Assembly (NCBI GenBank): GCA_024642645.1
Contig: JAHEAS010000005.1
Coordinates: 1-17,842, forward strand
Direction: 5' to 3'
DNA from: Saprospirales bacterium
GTDB lineage: Bacteria; Bacteroidota; Bacteroidia; Chitinophagales; Saprospiraceae
DNA length: 17,842 nucleotides
Shown here: in pieces, positions 7,759 through 15,800 of the stretch
How positions within the stretch are numbered: the first letter of the stretch is position 1
Layout of the letters: each line of letters begins with the position of its first letter
Notes under the pieces: model-generated
Databases searched by the model: none
Seen by the model: the letters and a program-made list of their open reading frames with translations, nothing else
What the model was told of the DNA's origin: nothing
Made by a program: the position numbers and the translations under genes

Positions 7759-9438
7759 TTAGAACCTAGCGGTTATTCCACCCAATACATTGATGCCGTA
7801 TGTAGGGTAAAAAATCCAACGCTGGCGCTTGTTGTTCAGTAAATTATTTACTTCGAGAAATGCGCCGAATTTTTTCACAAACCAATATTCAGCACCAACG
7901 CTGACATCATACAAGCCGTTGAGTTGGGTCCAGCGGTTGACGCCGCCACGGTCGTTTGCAGTCACCGCATCTGAAAGGTTGAGTTGTGCCTTAGCCCGCA
8001 GTTTGTTGTCGGATGTGGTATATACAGCCATAAAATTGGCATCTAAAGCAGGCAGGTGCCAAACCTTGCGCTGGATGTTTGTATTATAGTCGTAAAAATT
8101 TTGGCTTAAAACGCCTGTGAAACTCAGGTTTTTGAGCACGTTTGCCTTCAAAGATGCCCGAATGTTGATGATGTTCACATCGTTGTAAACTACGTCGAAA
8201 TCATAAATGTCAGGGTTGTCATCAGTATACCGGAACAGGTACATCGCCAATTCATTGGTAGGTTTGTATCCCCCCTGAATCATGTATTCAAACATCTTAA
8301 GGTTACCCTTCAAACCTGCATAGAAGTTGAAGTACTTCGTATTGCGAATTGTACCATCCGGCAATTGGGTATTGATAAACGGATTGTATGTAGCAAGCGA
8401 GCGGAAGGTGTTTTTCTCCAAACCGCCGTCAAGGCCGGTAAAGAAAGCCAATTCGTTACCTGTCAGGTTTACCACGACTTCCACATCTGGGAAAGGTAGG
8501 TACTCGTCATTGCTTGAAATCAAGTGGGCCCCAGCCTTTATTTTGATGGCGTCGCCGTGGAAGGTAAAAGAAGGACTCAGCCAAAAATTGTTTAGTGTTT
8601 GTGTAACGCCGAGGACTTTGAAATTTGTGAAATCGGTTCGCAGGCCTAGGTCAAAGCTGTGTTTCTCACGAATCCATTTCGTGGCTTTCAGTTTTAAGTC
8701 GAAACCAGTTTCATTAGCAGCAAAATCATCACCCATTGCATAAAAATCAAAACCAGCTGAGTAGTTCAAGTCACCAGCAGTCTGTACCCCGTTGAATATT
8801 TTTGCCCCTAGGTCGAAGATGCCAAAGGTCTGTTTCACCGCTTCTTTGTCGATATTTTCAAGGCTAGAAAAGCGGTCGAAATTGTATCCATAGTAGCTTA
8901 CTCGGTTGGAAGTATAGCCTAGGTTCCCAGTTAGGGCAAAACCTTGATTGGCATAGTAAGTACCCTTGCCTCCTACTTTTGTTAATCCAAAGCGTTGATT
9001 TTCAACAGAGCTATTTGAGAAATCTGCCTGATGGTGAAAGGCATTCAACCCGACGTCCAACATGGACTTATCCGCCATTTTTATCAAAGTATTGTAAGCG
9101 CCTTCTCCATAAATGGACTTTGGAAAGCCACCACCCAGCTTGAAATAAGCCTTATAAATATCAGCAATTTCTTCGTCCGATTTGAAAGTTACGGGCTTGA
9201 TGCGCGGGGCAGGGTAGTCAACGTCAATACTTTTCTGTGGCACGTCATACGACTGCTTGGAAATGGAAGTGTCAACCGGAGGCAATTCTGGTTGGACGGC
9301 AATTTTGACACTCTCTGCCAATTGGGCCTCGAAAATCTTGATTACTTCTACCTCTTGGCCAGGAAGTCCAGGCTGTGCAAATAGAGAGGTTGTTATTGCT
9401 GAAAGCAGTAAAAAGAAAGTGATTCTTGCGTATTTCAT
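7759..9438 (-). CDS. Outer-membrane beta-barrel protein, TonB-receptor-like barrel without plug (559 aa)
   Basis: The start at 9438 is chosen because it gives a typical signal peptide (MKYARITFFLLLSAITTSLFA, then Q). The frame runs upstream to a TTG at 9549 only through spacer repeat DNA. The mature protein has a short N-terminal segment rich in Val/Pro, then many alternating hydrophobic/aromatic beta strands from about residue 90. It ends with a VNNLLN...YPTYGINVLGGITARF tail, closing on the terminal Phe expected of outer-membrane barrels. This tail resembles the last strands of TonB-dependent receptors, but the protein is shorter than a full receptor (usually 650 aa or more) and no plug domain or TonB box is apparent. 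It lies 123 bp downstream of the TPR gene on the same strand, probably in one operon. The transported substrate, if any, is unknown; a structural or assembly role is equally possible. Confidence 0.8.
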   Translation of the reverse strand: MKYARITFFLLLSAITTSLFAQPGLPGQEVEVIKIFEAQLAESVKIAVQPELPPVDTSISKQSYDVPQKSIDVDYPAPRIKPVTFKSDEEIADIYKAYFKLGGGFPKSIYGEGAYNTLIKMADKSMLDVGLNAFHHQADFSNSSVENQRFGLTKVGGKGTYYANQGFALTGNLGYTSNRVSYYGYNFDRFSSLENIDKEAVKQTFGIFDLGAKIFNGVQTAGDLNYSAGFDFYAMGDDFAANETGFDLKLKATKWIREKHSFDLGLRTDFTNFKVLGVTQTLNNFWLSPSFTFHGDAIKIKAGAHLISSNDEYLPFPDVEVVVNLTGNELAFFTGLDGGLEKNTFRSLATYNPFINTQLPDGTIRNTKYFNFYAGLKGNLKMFEYMIQGGYKPTNELAMYLFRYTDDNPDIYDFDVVYNDVNIINIRASLKANVLKNLSFTGVLSQNFYDYNTNIQRKVWHLPALDANFMAVYTTSDNKLRAKAQLNLSDAVTANDRGGVNRWTQLNGLYDVSVGAEYWFVKKFGAFLEVNNLLNNKRQRWIFYPTYGINVLGGITARF

Positions 9439-9448
9439 TGTTAGTTGG

Positions 9449-9565
9449 ATTGCTTGATTGTTTAGATTGCTTGATTGTTGAACTGCTTGATTGTTGAACT
9501 GCTGTATTATTGGTTTTGTAAGAATACAATTCAACAATACAGCAATCAAACAATTCAGCTATCAA
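9449..9565. repeat. 8-bp-phased imperfect repeat with inverted arms in the operon spacer
   Basis: The left arm (about 9449-9512) is built of 8-base units such as GCTTGATT, GTTGAACT and GCTGTATT, with one 9-base unit. The right arm (about 9527-9564) has the complementary type: ACAATTCA, ACAATACA, GCAATCAA, ACAATTCA, GCTATCAA. The arms face each other around about 15-20 bases; the innermost pairing is GCTGTATTATTG (9501-9512) with CAACAATACAGC (9532-9543), with one mismatch that would be G.U in RNA. The right arm runs into the stop codon of the TPR gene (9562-9564). Confidence 0.75.
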
Positions 9566-12500
9566 TTCCCATCATCCATAAAATTGTTGCTATTGTCAAG
9601 CCGACTAGAACCAGATTTAACTTTGTTCAGGGCATCAAGTTTCTTCTTAGCCGTAGGGATGATGTCGTCCGATTTGTTTTCGTAGTTCTGAATCAATGCC
9701 TCTAGTACAGTTTTGGCACTGAACACGTCGTCTTGCTCTGCAAAAACATCGGACAACAAAAGGAGGCTCTTGCCTACCCAGTATGGATAGTTGGAATTGT
9801 CGTTATTGTTGTCGAGGCAGCGTTGCTTTGCCTTATCTAGGTTCCTTTTTTGGTAATGAATTTCGGCTACTAAGTAACGGGCTTCAGCGGTCTGTTCGTT
9901 GTCGCTCATTTGCATCACCTTGCCGAATGAAGACATGGCAGCATCCAACTCTTTACGGTCATAAGCGATTTTACCCAAGTAAAAATGAGCTTGAGCTGAT
10001 TCCAAATCAGATGCCGCCGGGTTGCTCGATACTTTTTTTGCTGCAGCCTGCACCCCGCTAATATCGTTCAATTTATACGCTGAACGCATTGCACCAAGTT
10101 GTGCTTCAAGTTTGTCATCAGCAGTGGTTGCTACGGCTTCCCATTTTACAAAGTAATCATAAGCCTTTTTGAAATCCTTGTCGCCTTTGTAGGCAATATC
10201 AGCCGCCTTGCCGAGGGCGTCCACGTAATAGCGGTTGCCAGGGCCTTTTGCCACCACCCATTCATAGTCGTTCAGGGCTTTGTCGTATTGCTTTAAAACG
10301 GCAAAACTCTCCCCACGGTGATAATAAGCCACGAGGATGTTCACGCCATTCGGGTACTTCCGGATGTAATCTGTATAATCCGTGATAGCCCGTTCATAAT
10401 TGCTTTTTTCATAGGCTGCCTCCGCTGCTGCAAACGCATTTTCGTCCTTCTGCTGATTGTCAAGTTTGTACCCGGGGATAGTTTCTAGGAAGGCATTGTA
10501 ACCCTCTGGGTCACCGAGGTCTTTGATGTAGATTTCACGAAGGGCAGCCAAAGCGGCGTCAGCCTCATCTTTCTCAGGCTGGTGAGAAAACACTTGCTTG
10601 TAGTAGTTGATGGCTGTTTGTAAATTGCCGGAATTGTAAGCTACGAGGCCAAGCCGCAAAAGCGCATTGTTTACCAAATCAGAGTTAGGATAATCCGAAA
10701 CAAGCTTTCTAAAAGCGTCGGTAGCCTTGCTCGATTGTTTGATATCCTGATAGGTCAAGCCCAATTGGAACAGGGCGTCATCAGCAAATTCAGAGGTTTG
10801 GTATTTATTGATGAGGTCTTCCAAAGCAATGATTTTATCGGTCGTATTACCCCTCAATCCCTCAATTATGGCTTTTTGAAAAAGCGCATATTCAAAACCA
10901 GGATACTTAGCCGATACCGCTTCGTCGTAAAATTTGATGGCCTCTTTGTAGTTGTTTTTCTTGAAAAGGCAATCGCCTGCCCGAAGTGTCGCATCGCCAA
11001 GCACCGTATTTTTTACTGTTTTGTTGCTGATGAAACTGCGATTCCGCTTGATGCCTGCAACGGCGTCTGTGAAATAGCCCTGTGCGGTGGTATAGTTTTC
11101 CTTTTTCACATAATTGTATCCCTGTAGGTAGTTGGCCATGTGGACAGACGACTCGTCTGGCAGGGTTTTTATGTTTTTAGCCAGCGCCATGAATTGGTTG
11201 ATGAAGTCAATGCTCCTGGTGTAATCCTTGTCCTGATTGGCCAAATCGCCGAGCCAATACAGTGCCATGGCCTTTGTTTCCGTGTTAACCGAATTAGAAA
11301 CTGATTTGTCGAGCAGGGTTTTGGCAAGTGCGTTCCGGCCATCTTTGATGTGCTGAAGTGCACGTAGGTAAAGCACCTGTTGGTATGCTTCCTTCAGTTT
11401 TGCGGTTTTGGTTGGCATGCCTTCCAAGGTGGCAATGGCTTGGTCGTAATTTCGGGTGTTTACGAAGATTTCACTCATCAGCGTCTGTGCATCGCTGTAA
11501 TATTTTGAGCCGGGCTTGATGTCCTGCAATGCGGTGAGTGCCTCTTTGTCGTAATGGAGTTCGTAAGAGAGTTTCGCATAATTGATGAGTGCGTTCTGTT
11601 GGATGTCGCTATCAAAACTCATTCGACTGGCTGCGCCAAAAGCGTTGCGTGCGCCATTTTTATCTTTGTATTTTAGCTTGCAATCGCCCAAGTAGTACAA
11701 TGCTGTTTGACCAAGCAGGCTATTGACCTCGGTCAGTTCCTGGAAGTTCCGGGCGGCTTTGGTATATTCCCCAACTTGATACTGCGTGTACCCGAGTTGG
11801 TAAAATTCCTCTTCCCGCATTTTGCCGGAGCTTTCGGCAAATTTTTCAAGGTAGGGTAGGGCTTTTTTGTAGTCACCTTTTTCAAAATATGCTTGCCCCA
11901 CCAATTGGTTCATTTCTTTTACGTTGCGTAAACTGCGGTCGCTAAGCTTTGGCTCGGCATACTTAATCAACTCGTCAAAGTCGTGCTGCGCAAAGTAGAT
12001 TTGAGAAATGTAGTACGGCACATGCGGCTTATATTCCTTTGAACGCTCCACAAGACGGAAACTCTTGACAGCTTCTACATACTGGTTGTTAAAAAACTTG
12101 CAGAGGCCATAGTAATAGTTAGTAGGGTAAAAATAATCACCTTGCGTATCCTTGATTTCTTTGAAATTATTTTCAGCTTCCTTGAAATTTTTTTCTACAA
12201 AATAAGAGTAGCCAATTTTAAAATACAGCTCTTGGCGTTGCGTGGAATTGAGCTCACGGGGATTTATTTGCTTGTAAAATTCGACTGCTTTGTCGTATTT
12301 CTTGGCATTGTAAAAATAGTTGGCAACTTCGAGAAGGGCTTGACTGGCCAGCGGGTCAGGCTTATATTTTCTGATAAAATCAATGATGAGTTTCTCTCCA
12401 TCGGGTTGGTCCAAGCGCACTGCCGACTTGGCGTATCCCAGCTCAGATCGCATCCGAAGCTGCTCCCATTCTGGTTCGTTTGCAGGTATCAATTGCTCTA

Positions 12501-12669
12501 TGGCTGATTTGTACTCAGTCATGGCATAACCGTAAACACCTTTCTGGAAAAGCTCCTCGCCCCGTTTGTAGGCGAGTTGAGACTCTGTGAAAACTGTTGT
12601 TTTCTGGGCACTGAGTTGAAGTACGACAAAACAAGTCAACACGGTAAGAATTGCACTTAATTTATTCAT
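9562..12669 (-). CDS. Large periplasmic tetratricopeptide-repeat protein (1035 aa)
   Basis: The start at 12669 (a second ATG sits immediately before, at 12672) gives a signal peptide MNKLSAILTVLTCFVVLQLSA, then Q. The frame continues upstream to a TTG at 12753 with a basic, non-export sequence, which is rejected. From about residue 30 to about residue 1000 the protein is almost entirely alpha-helical TPR pairs. Examples are LAYKRGEELFQKGVY, YFKIGYSYFVEKNFKEAENN, GDCLFKKNNYKEAIKFYDEA, ALFQLGLTYQDIKQSSKATD and AHFYLGKIAYDRKELDAAMS; at least a dozen are recognisable. Several pairs separated by DYPNSD or KYPNG turns resemble the periplasmic TPRs of the YbgF/BamD type. The C-terminus is low-complexity (Ser/Asn/Asp). 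There is no lipobox, so it is probably soluble in the periplasm. It is followed on the same strand by the barrel gene, which suggests a scaffold or assembly partner for that protein (inference). Confidence 0.85.
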   Translation of the reverse strand: MNKLSAILTVLTCFVVLQLSAQKTTVFTESQLAYKRGEELFQKGVYGYAMTEYKSAIEQLIPANEPEWEQLRMRSELGYAKSAVRLDQPDGEKLIIDFIRKYKPDPLASQALLEVANYFYNAKKYDKAVEFYKQINPRELNSTQRQELYFKIGYSYFVEKNFKEAENNFKEIKDTQGDYFYPTNYYYGLCKFFNNQYVEAVKSFRLVERSKEYKPHVPYYISQIYFAQHDFDELIKYAEPKLSDRSLRNVKEMNQLVGQAYFEKGDYKKALPYLEKFAESSGKMREEEFYQLGYTQYQVGEYTKAARNFQELTEVNSLLGQTALYYLGDCKLKYKDKNGARNAFGAASRMSFDSDIQQNALINYAKLSYELHYDKEALTALQDIKPGSKYYSDAQTLMSEIFVNTRNYDQAIATLEGMPTKTAKLKEAYQQVLYLRALQHIKDGRNALAKTLLDKSVSNSVNTETKAMALYWLGDLANQDKDYTRSIDFINQFMALAKNIKTLPDESSVHMANYLQGYNYVKKENYTTAQGYFTDAVAGIKRNRSFISNKTVKNTVLGDATLRAGDCLFKKNNYKEAIKFYDEAVSAKYPGFEYALFQKAIIEGLRGNTTDKIIALEDLINKYQTSEFADDALFQLGLTYQDIKQSSKATDAFRKLVSDYPNSDLVNNALLRLGLVAYNSGNLQTAINYYKQVFSHQPEKDEADAALAALREIYIKDLGDPEGYNAFLETIPGYKLDNQQKDENAFAAAEAAYEKSNYERAITDYTDYIRKYPNGVNILVAYYHRGESFAVLKQYDKALNDYEWVVAKGPGNRYYVDALGKAADIAYKGDKDFKKAYDYFVKWEAVATTADDKLEAQLGAMRSAYKLNDISGVQAAAKKVSSNPAASDLESAQAHFYLGKIAYDRKELDAAMSSFGKVMQMSDNEQTAEARYLVAEIHYQKRNLDKAKQRCLDNNNDNSNYPYWVGKSLLLLSDVFAEQDDVFSAKTVLEALIQNYENKSDDIIPTAKKKLDALNKVKSGSSRLDNSNNFMDDGN

Positions 12670-13168
12670 CATCTGAAGGTTTTTCTTGCTGAAATAATTT
12701 CTTCTAACGGTTAATGTTCTTTGTAACCTATTGAAAATCAATTGGTTTGCCAAAAAAAAATGGTTAAAGAAATCGGTAATGGAAGTGTAATTGGCGGGGT
12801 GAAATTATAAATTTTTTGTCAGAGGCAAGTCAGCGAATAATTAATGACCCATTTGAAACGAGATTTCTTTTTGGATTCGTATATTCTGCTTGAAATTCGG
12901 GTACTTGTGCTTTGGGGAGTTAGGTTTCCATCGAGACTAAGTAACTCAAATGCCGCCATTTTTACTTATGACCCTTTCCCACATCTGAACCCAAACCGAC
13001 CGTTCCCTGCTTTTCAACCACCGTTCCCTAAAGGGTGCGAATGGTTAAGGCACAACATACTACTTTGACCCCAATTACCGATTTCTAGCCATTCAAGTTC
13101 TATTTTTTGAAAGAAGACAACAAAGTGGTTATCACTTGTTGGGCAAAACGAAAAACAACAACGAAATG
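12670..13168. other. Gene-free region upstream of the TPR/barrel operon
   Basis: It should hold the promoter of the minus-strand TPR gene, but no exact TAnnTTTG box is visible on that strand. The best candidate, TAGGTTAC (minus strand, about 12725-12732) with a TTG 20 bases upstream, is only partial. A nine-A run lies at 12752-12760. ACCGTTCCCT occurs twice (about 13000-13035); the second copy is followed by AAAGGG and lies between AACCA and TGGTT, giving a degenerate hairpin. A 74-codon plus-strand frame (12844-13068) crosses these repeats and is not convincing as a gene. Confidence 0.5.
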
Positions 13169-13210
13169 AAAAAGCGGCCTGTGCTACTCAGCACCGCCGC
13201 TTTTTTTTTT
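13169..13210. terminator. Bidirectional intrinsic terminator of the CRY-DASH gene
   Basis: GCGGC (13174-13178) pairs with GCCGC (13196-13200), and inside it GTGCT (13181-13185) pairs with AGCAC (13190-13194) around ACTC. The stem is flanked by five A (13169-13173) and ten T (13201-13210). Read on the minus strand, the hairpin follows the photolyase stop by about 40 bases and ends in TTTTT, so it should terminate that gene. The plus orientation also has a long T tract, but no plus-strand gene enters it. Confidence 0.88.
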
Positions 13211-13238
13211 GTTCAAGTTGTTCCGTCCTGAAATATTG

Positions 13239-14543
13239 TCAAGCCCAATATCGGACGTAGGCTCCTTGTGGGTCGTACTGTTTGGCTTGATTCTCTATGT
13301 TGAAATAGCGATCCTCCCGTGGGTCGTTGCCAATACCTGCGAGGTAATTCCAATTGCCCCAGTTGCTGGCTGTGTCATAGTCTATCAATTGACTCTCGAA
13401 ATACTCAGCGCCCATTTGCCAGTTCAATTTCATATCATTAATGAGGTAACTGGCCACGTTTTGTCGTCCACGGTTGGACATAAACCCAGTCAACTTTAAC
13501 TCGCGCATGTTAGCGTCCACGAAGGGAACACCAGTTTCTCCATCGACCCAAGTTTGAAAAAGCTTGTAATCATTACGCAAACGCCGGTTAGGTTCCTCAC
13601 GCAGTCCACCTTTTAAGAAGATTTTATTGCCATGTTTTTTAGCAATCAACCGGAAGAAATCTCGCCACAACAACTCAAAGAAAATCCAGTAGGTACTCTT
13701 ATTTTCGCCATGCTGATGTTCAAATGCCTTCAGTTCATGATAGACTTTTTTCGGGGAAATGCAGCCTTGCGCTAGCCAGGCGGAGAACTTGGTAGAATAG
13801 TCGGCGCCCAGCATTTCGTTGCGGGTGTCAAAATAGGATTTTGCTGCACCAGTAGTCCAAAGATAGTTGTTCAATCGACCCAATCCAGTGGTTTCACCAC
13901 CCTGAAATACAATCGATGCTCGCTCGTCCACCACAAATGGCTGGTGGCCAAGCTCCTCCAATGAAGGCATTGTACCAATGTCCAAATCAAAGTCGAAAAC
14001 AGGCAAAGAACTGGGTAATGGCAATGGCTTACGTACTTGTACCGCTCGTTCTACTTCTTTTTTGAATTGGGTAAAAATTTCTGGGGTTTGAGTAATTGGA
14101 AAAGGCAAATCGGAGGTGTAATAGAGCAATTTGCCACGTGAGTACCTCATCTCTTGTCCGATAGACCAGAGATTGTGTTCAAGGTCATCCTGTACTTGAA
14201 GTTCTTCCTGAGTGCGTTCCCTGTTGCAAAAGACCCAGCTCGTTTTGAACTCTTGGGCTATTTTGAATATTTCTTCTTCGGGCTTTCCAAACCGCACGAC
14301 TAAATCGCTACCCATTTTCCGTAAGGATTGGCGAAGGTCCACGATGCTTTCAAGGATAAATTTTGCCCGAAACTTACCAGTTTTCGGAAAGCCGAATTGG
14401 CGTGTTTTCCCATGAAAAAAACGCTCATCGAAAACATAGATGGGGATGATAGTGTCGCAATGCTGAAGCGCCTCAGTCAGTGCTTCGTTGTCGTGGAGGC
14501 GCAGGTCTTGCCGAAACCAAACGATACCAATTTTTTGACTCAT
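13239..14543 (-). CDS. Cryptochrome DASH / photolyase-family flavoprotein (434 aa)
   Basis: The start at 14543 (MSQKIGIVWFRQDLRLHDNE) is placed where photolyase-family proteins normally begin; the 12 codons upstream, opening with TTG, are rejected. Residues 4 to about 165 form the Rossmann-like antenna-binding domain. Residues from about 205 to 434 form the helical FAD domain, with DYSTKFSAWLAQGCISP (248-264), FELLWRDFFR (289-298), the DASH signature PFVDANMRELKLTGFMSNRG (340-359) running into RQNVASYL, and DYDTASNWGNWNYLAG (388-403) followed by NDPREDRYFN. These match CRY-DASH rather than class I CPD photolyases. Known members bind FAD and usually MTHF and repair cyclobutane dimers in single-stranded or looped DNA in blue light. 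No residue expected from the family is obviously missing. The gene appears monocistronic, with its own terminator downstream and a long gene-free region upstream. The exact lesion specificity is inferred from the family. Confidence 0.95.
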   Translation of the reverse strand: MSQKIGIVWFRQDLRLHDNEALTEALQHCDTIIPIYVFDERFFHGKTRQFGFPKTGKFRAKFILESIVDLRQSLRKMGSDLVVRFGKPEEEIFKIAQEFKTSWVFCNRERTQEELQVQDDLEHNLWSIGQEMRYSRGKLLYYTSDLPFPITQTPEIFTQFKKEVERAVQVRKPLPLPSSLPVFDFDLDIGTMPSLEELGHQPFVVDERASIVFQGGETTGLGRLNNYLWTTGAAKSYFDTRNEMLGADYSTKFSAWLAQGCISPKKVYHELKAFEHQHGENKSTYWIFFELLWRDFFRLIAKKHGNKIFLKGGLREEPNRRLRNDYKLFQTWVDGETGVPFVDANMRELKLTGFMSNRGRQNVASYLINDMKLNWQMGAEYFESQLIDYDTASNWGNWNYLAGIGNDPREDRYFNIENQAKQYDPQGAYVRYWA

Positions 14544-15333
14544 GATGAATGGATTTTGCGAGAGAAACAAACCAATCAACTTTCAGTTTTAGAAAAAATG
14601 ATTTTCAAAAATTGGCACTAATCCGGTATTTCTGCTTTTGGAAACATCAGAGTACTTCCTAAGCTTGCGGCATTTATTAGCGTAATATTTTGGGAGGATT
14701 ACTTCTTTCAATTATTACCTGCGTTTCAATTGCGAAGCACGTTATACCGAAAAGGAATTGCAAAGGTGAGGGGATTCTTGAATGTAAAAGGACAAATACC
14801 CGGCTGAAACAAGTTCGAAGGGGAAAATTTAATTCTCCCACTTCGAACCTACTAAAGTCTTAACCAGAAAGCTGATATTAATCCCTGTTTCTTATTTCAA
14901 TTAGTCGTTTGAATGCGTATCTATAGCCTTTGTGCTATTCATTATTTGGCTTATAAAGTTAGTTCTCTTAGCACAGAGTTCTGTGTGGATGGATTTCTTC
15001 AATTCTGCTTCCGTGCAGACTGAACTAGCGTTCAAATCACCTTGTTTGGTTAACAGGATGATTTATTAGTTGCTATAGGCGTGTGTCGTAGGCGATACCA
15101 CCAAAATTATTGGTGCCGTTGTGGAGGATATTTAATTGGATTCCATTTTGAAGCTAGCAGTGAAGTCATTTCATGCCGAACTACCTTGTTACTGCGTTTG
15201 AGTGAGACAGATTCAGGCCTATTTGATTTAGGCTTGGCAGTGATACAAAGATAACACTGTCCTCTTTAAGCCGTCCATACGGGATTCACGTATTTTTAAT
15301 ACGGGTTTACACTTAATTAATTGTTCTCAAAAT
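14544..15333. other. 790-bp gene-free region with several palindromes between divergent genes
   Basis: No frame of credible length or composition is present. Structures seen: GTTCGAAG/CTTCGAAC arms (14813-14820 and 14841-14848) with an inner GGG/CCC pairing; CACAGA-gt-TCTGTG (14972-14985); CACCAA-aatta-TTGGTG (15099-15115); and, just before the cupin gene, ATACG...CGTAT (15277-15293) followed by TTTT, overlapping a direct repeat ATACGGG at 15277 and 15299. It must contain promoters for the two divergent genes. A TAATTTTG box on the minus strand sits inside the CACCAA palindrome, but without a good -33 element. Whether it carries a small RNA or is decayed DNA cannot be told. Confidence 0.5.
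14813..14848. other. Inverted repeat / hairpin GTTCGAAG...CTTCGAAC
   Basis: Two perfect 8-base arms are separated by 20 bases that can add GGG/CCC pairing next to a one-base bulge. The minus-strand side continues with TTGTTTC, so a weak minus-strand terminator is possible; a protein-binding site is the alternative. No adjacent gene explains it. Confidence 0.5.
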
Positions 15334-15705
15334 ATGAATAAAGTAAGAAAATTAACGGATTCAGCTTGTTTTAGAGCTGGTGATGATACTTGGCTTCGGG
15401 AAATACTTCATCCTGTCAATGATAATGTTAGGATAAACTATAGTTTGGCTCATGCCTTCCTTGAAGCAGGCGATTCTTCGCTACCACATAAATTAGTTAC
15501 AAGGTCAGAGACCTATTTTTTCCTAGACGGCGAGGGGTATATTTCTATCAATGGCGAGGTGTTTCAAGTTAGAAAAGGCGATTTGGCTCATGTCCCAGCC
15601 AATGCTGACCAATCCGTTCAAAACACTGGCTCGAATAGGCTAGTTTTCCTTTGCATTGTTAGCCCTCCTTGGTCTGAGCAAGACGAGGAGATTTTGGTTA
15701 AATAG
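15334..15705 (+). CDS. Small single-domain cupin protein (123 aa)
   Basis: One double-stranded beta-helix domain spans about residues 35-110. The first cupin motif is G46..PHKLVTRSETYFFLDGEG, with H52 and E59 as likely metal ligands and Leu at the position of the second His. The second motif is GDLAHVPANADQSVQNTG, where Q93 replaces the usual His. The tail FLCIVSPPWSEQDEEIL is shared with a group of small bacterial cupins that keep the His/Glu/Gln arrangement, from memory of that family. The length is normal for stand-alone cupins. Substrate and reaction are unknown; binding of a sugar or small acid, or isomerase activity, is possible. It lies 95 bp before the glycosyltransferase gene on the same strand, but co-transcription is uncertain. 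The start ATG has no Shine-Dalgarno sequence, only AT-rich DNA. Confidence 0.85.
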   Translation: MNKVRKLTDSACFRAGDDTWLREILHPVNDNVRINYSLAHAFLEAGDSSLPHKLVTRSETYFFLDGEGYISINGEVFQVRKGDLAHVPANADQSVQNTGSNRLVFLCIVSPPWSEQDEEILVK

Positions 15706-15800
15706 AATGATGTCGCTTATTTTTTTGAAAACATTTGATAATCAGCTCTTTGTCGAGAAATGTAGAATCAACGCTTATGTGTGTAGATTTGCGGCAGAAA

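Noticed and set aside
8327..8743. 138-codon plus-strand frame opposite the barrel gene
   Set aside because: It is the antisense of well-formed beta-barrel coding sequence and has no recognisable protein features.
9439..9549. TTG-initiated N-terminal extension of the barrel protein
   Set aside because: It is translated repeat DNA (Gln/Asn-rich) from the spacer, and the signal peptide starts at 9438.
9449..9565. CRISPR-like array
   Set aside because: The units are 8 bases, degenerate and contiguous with no spacers, and no cas genes are nearby.
12670..12753. TTG-initiated extension of the TPR protein
   Set aside because: It is basic and not a signal sequence; ATG 12669 begins a typical signal peptide.
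12844..13068. 74-codon plus-strand frame
   Set aside because: It crosses the degenerate ACCGTTCCCT palindrome, has no recognisable domain or RBS, and lies in the presumed promoter region of the minus-strand TPR gene.
15091..15120. Minus-strand promoter TAATTTTG for the photolyase gene
   Set aside because: It matches the -7 box, but there is no TTG at the -33 position and it lies about 560 bases upstream of the gene.
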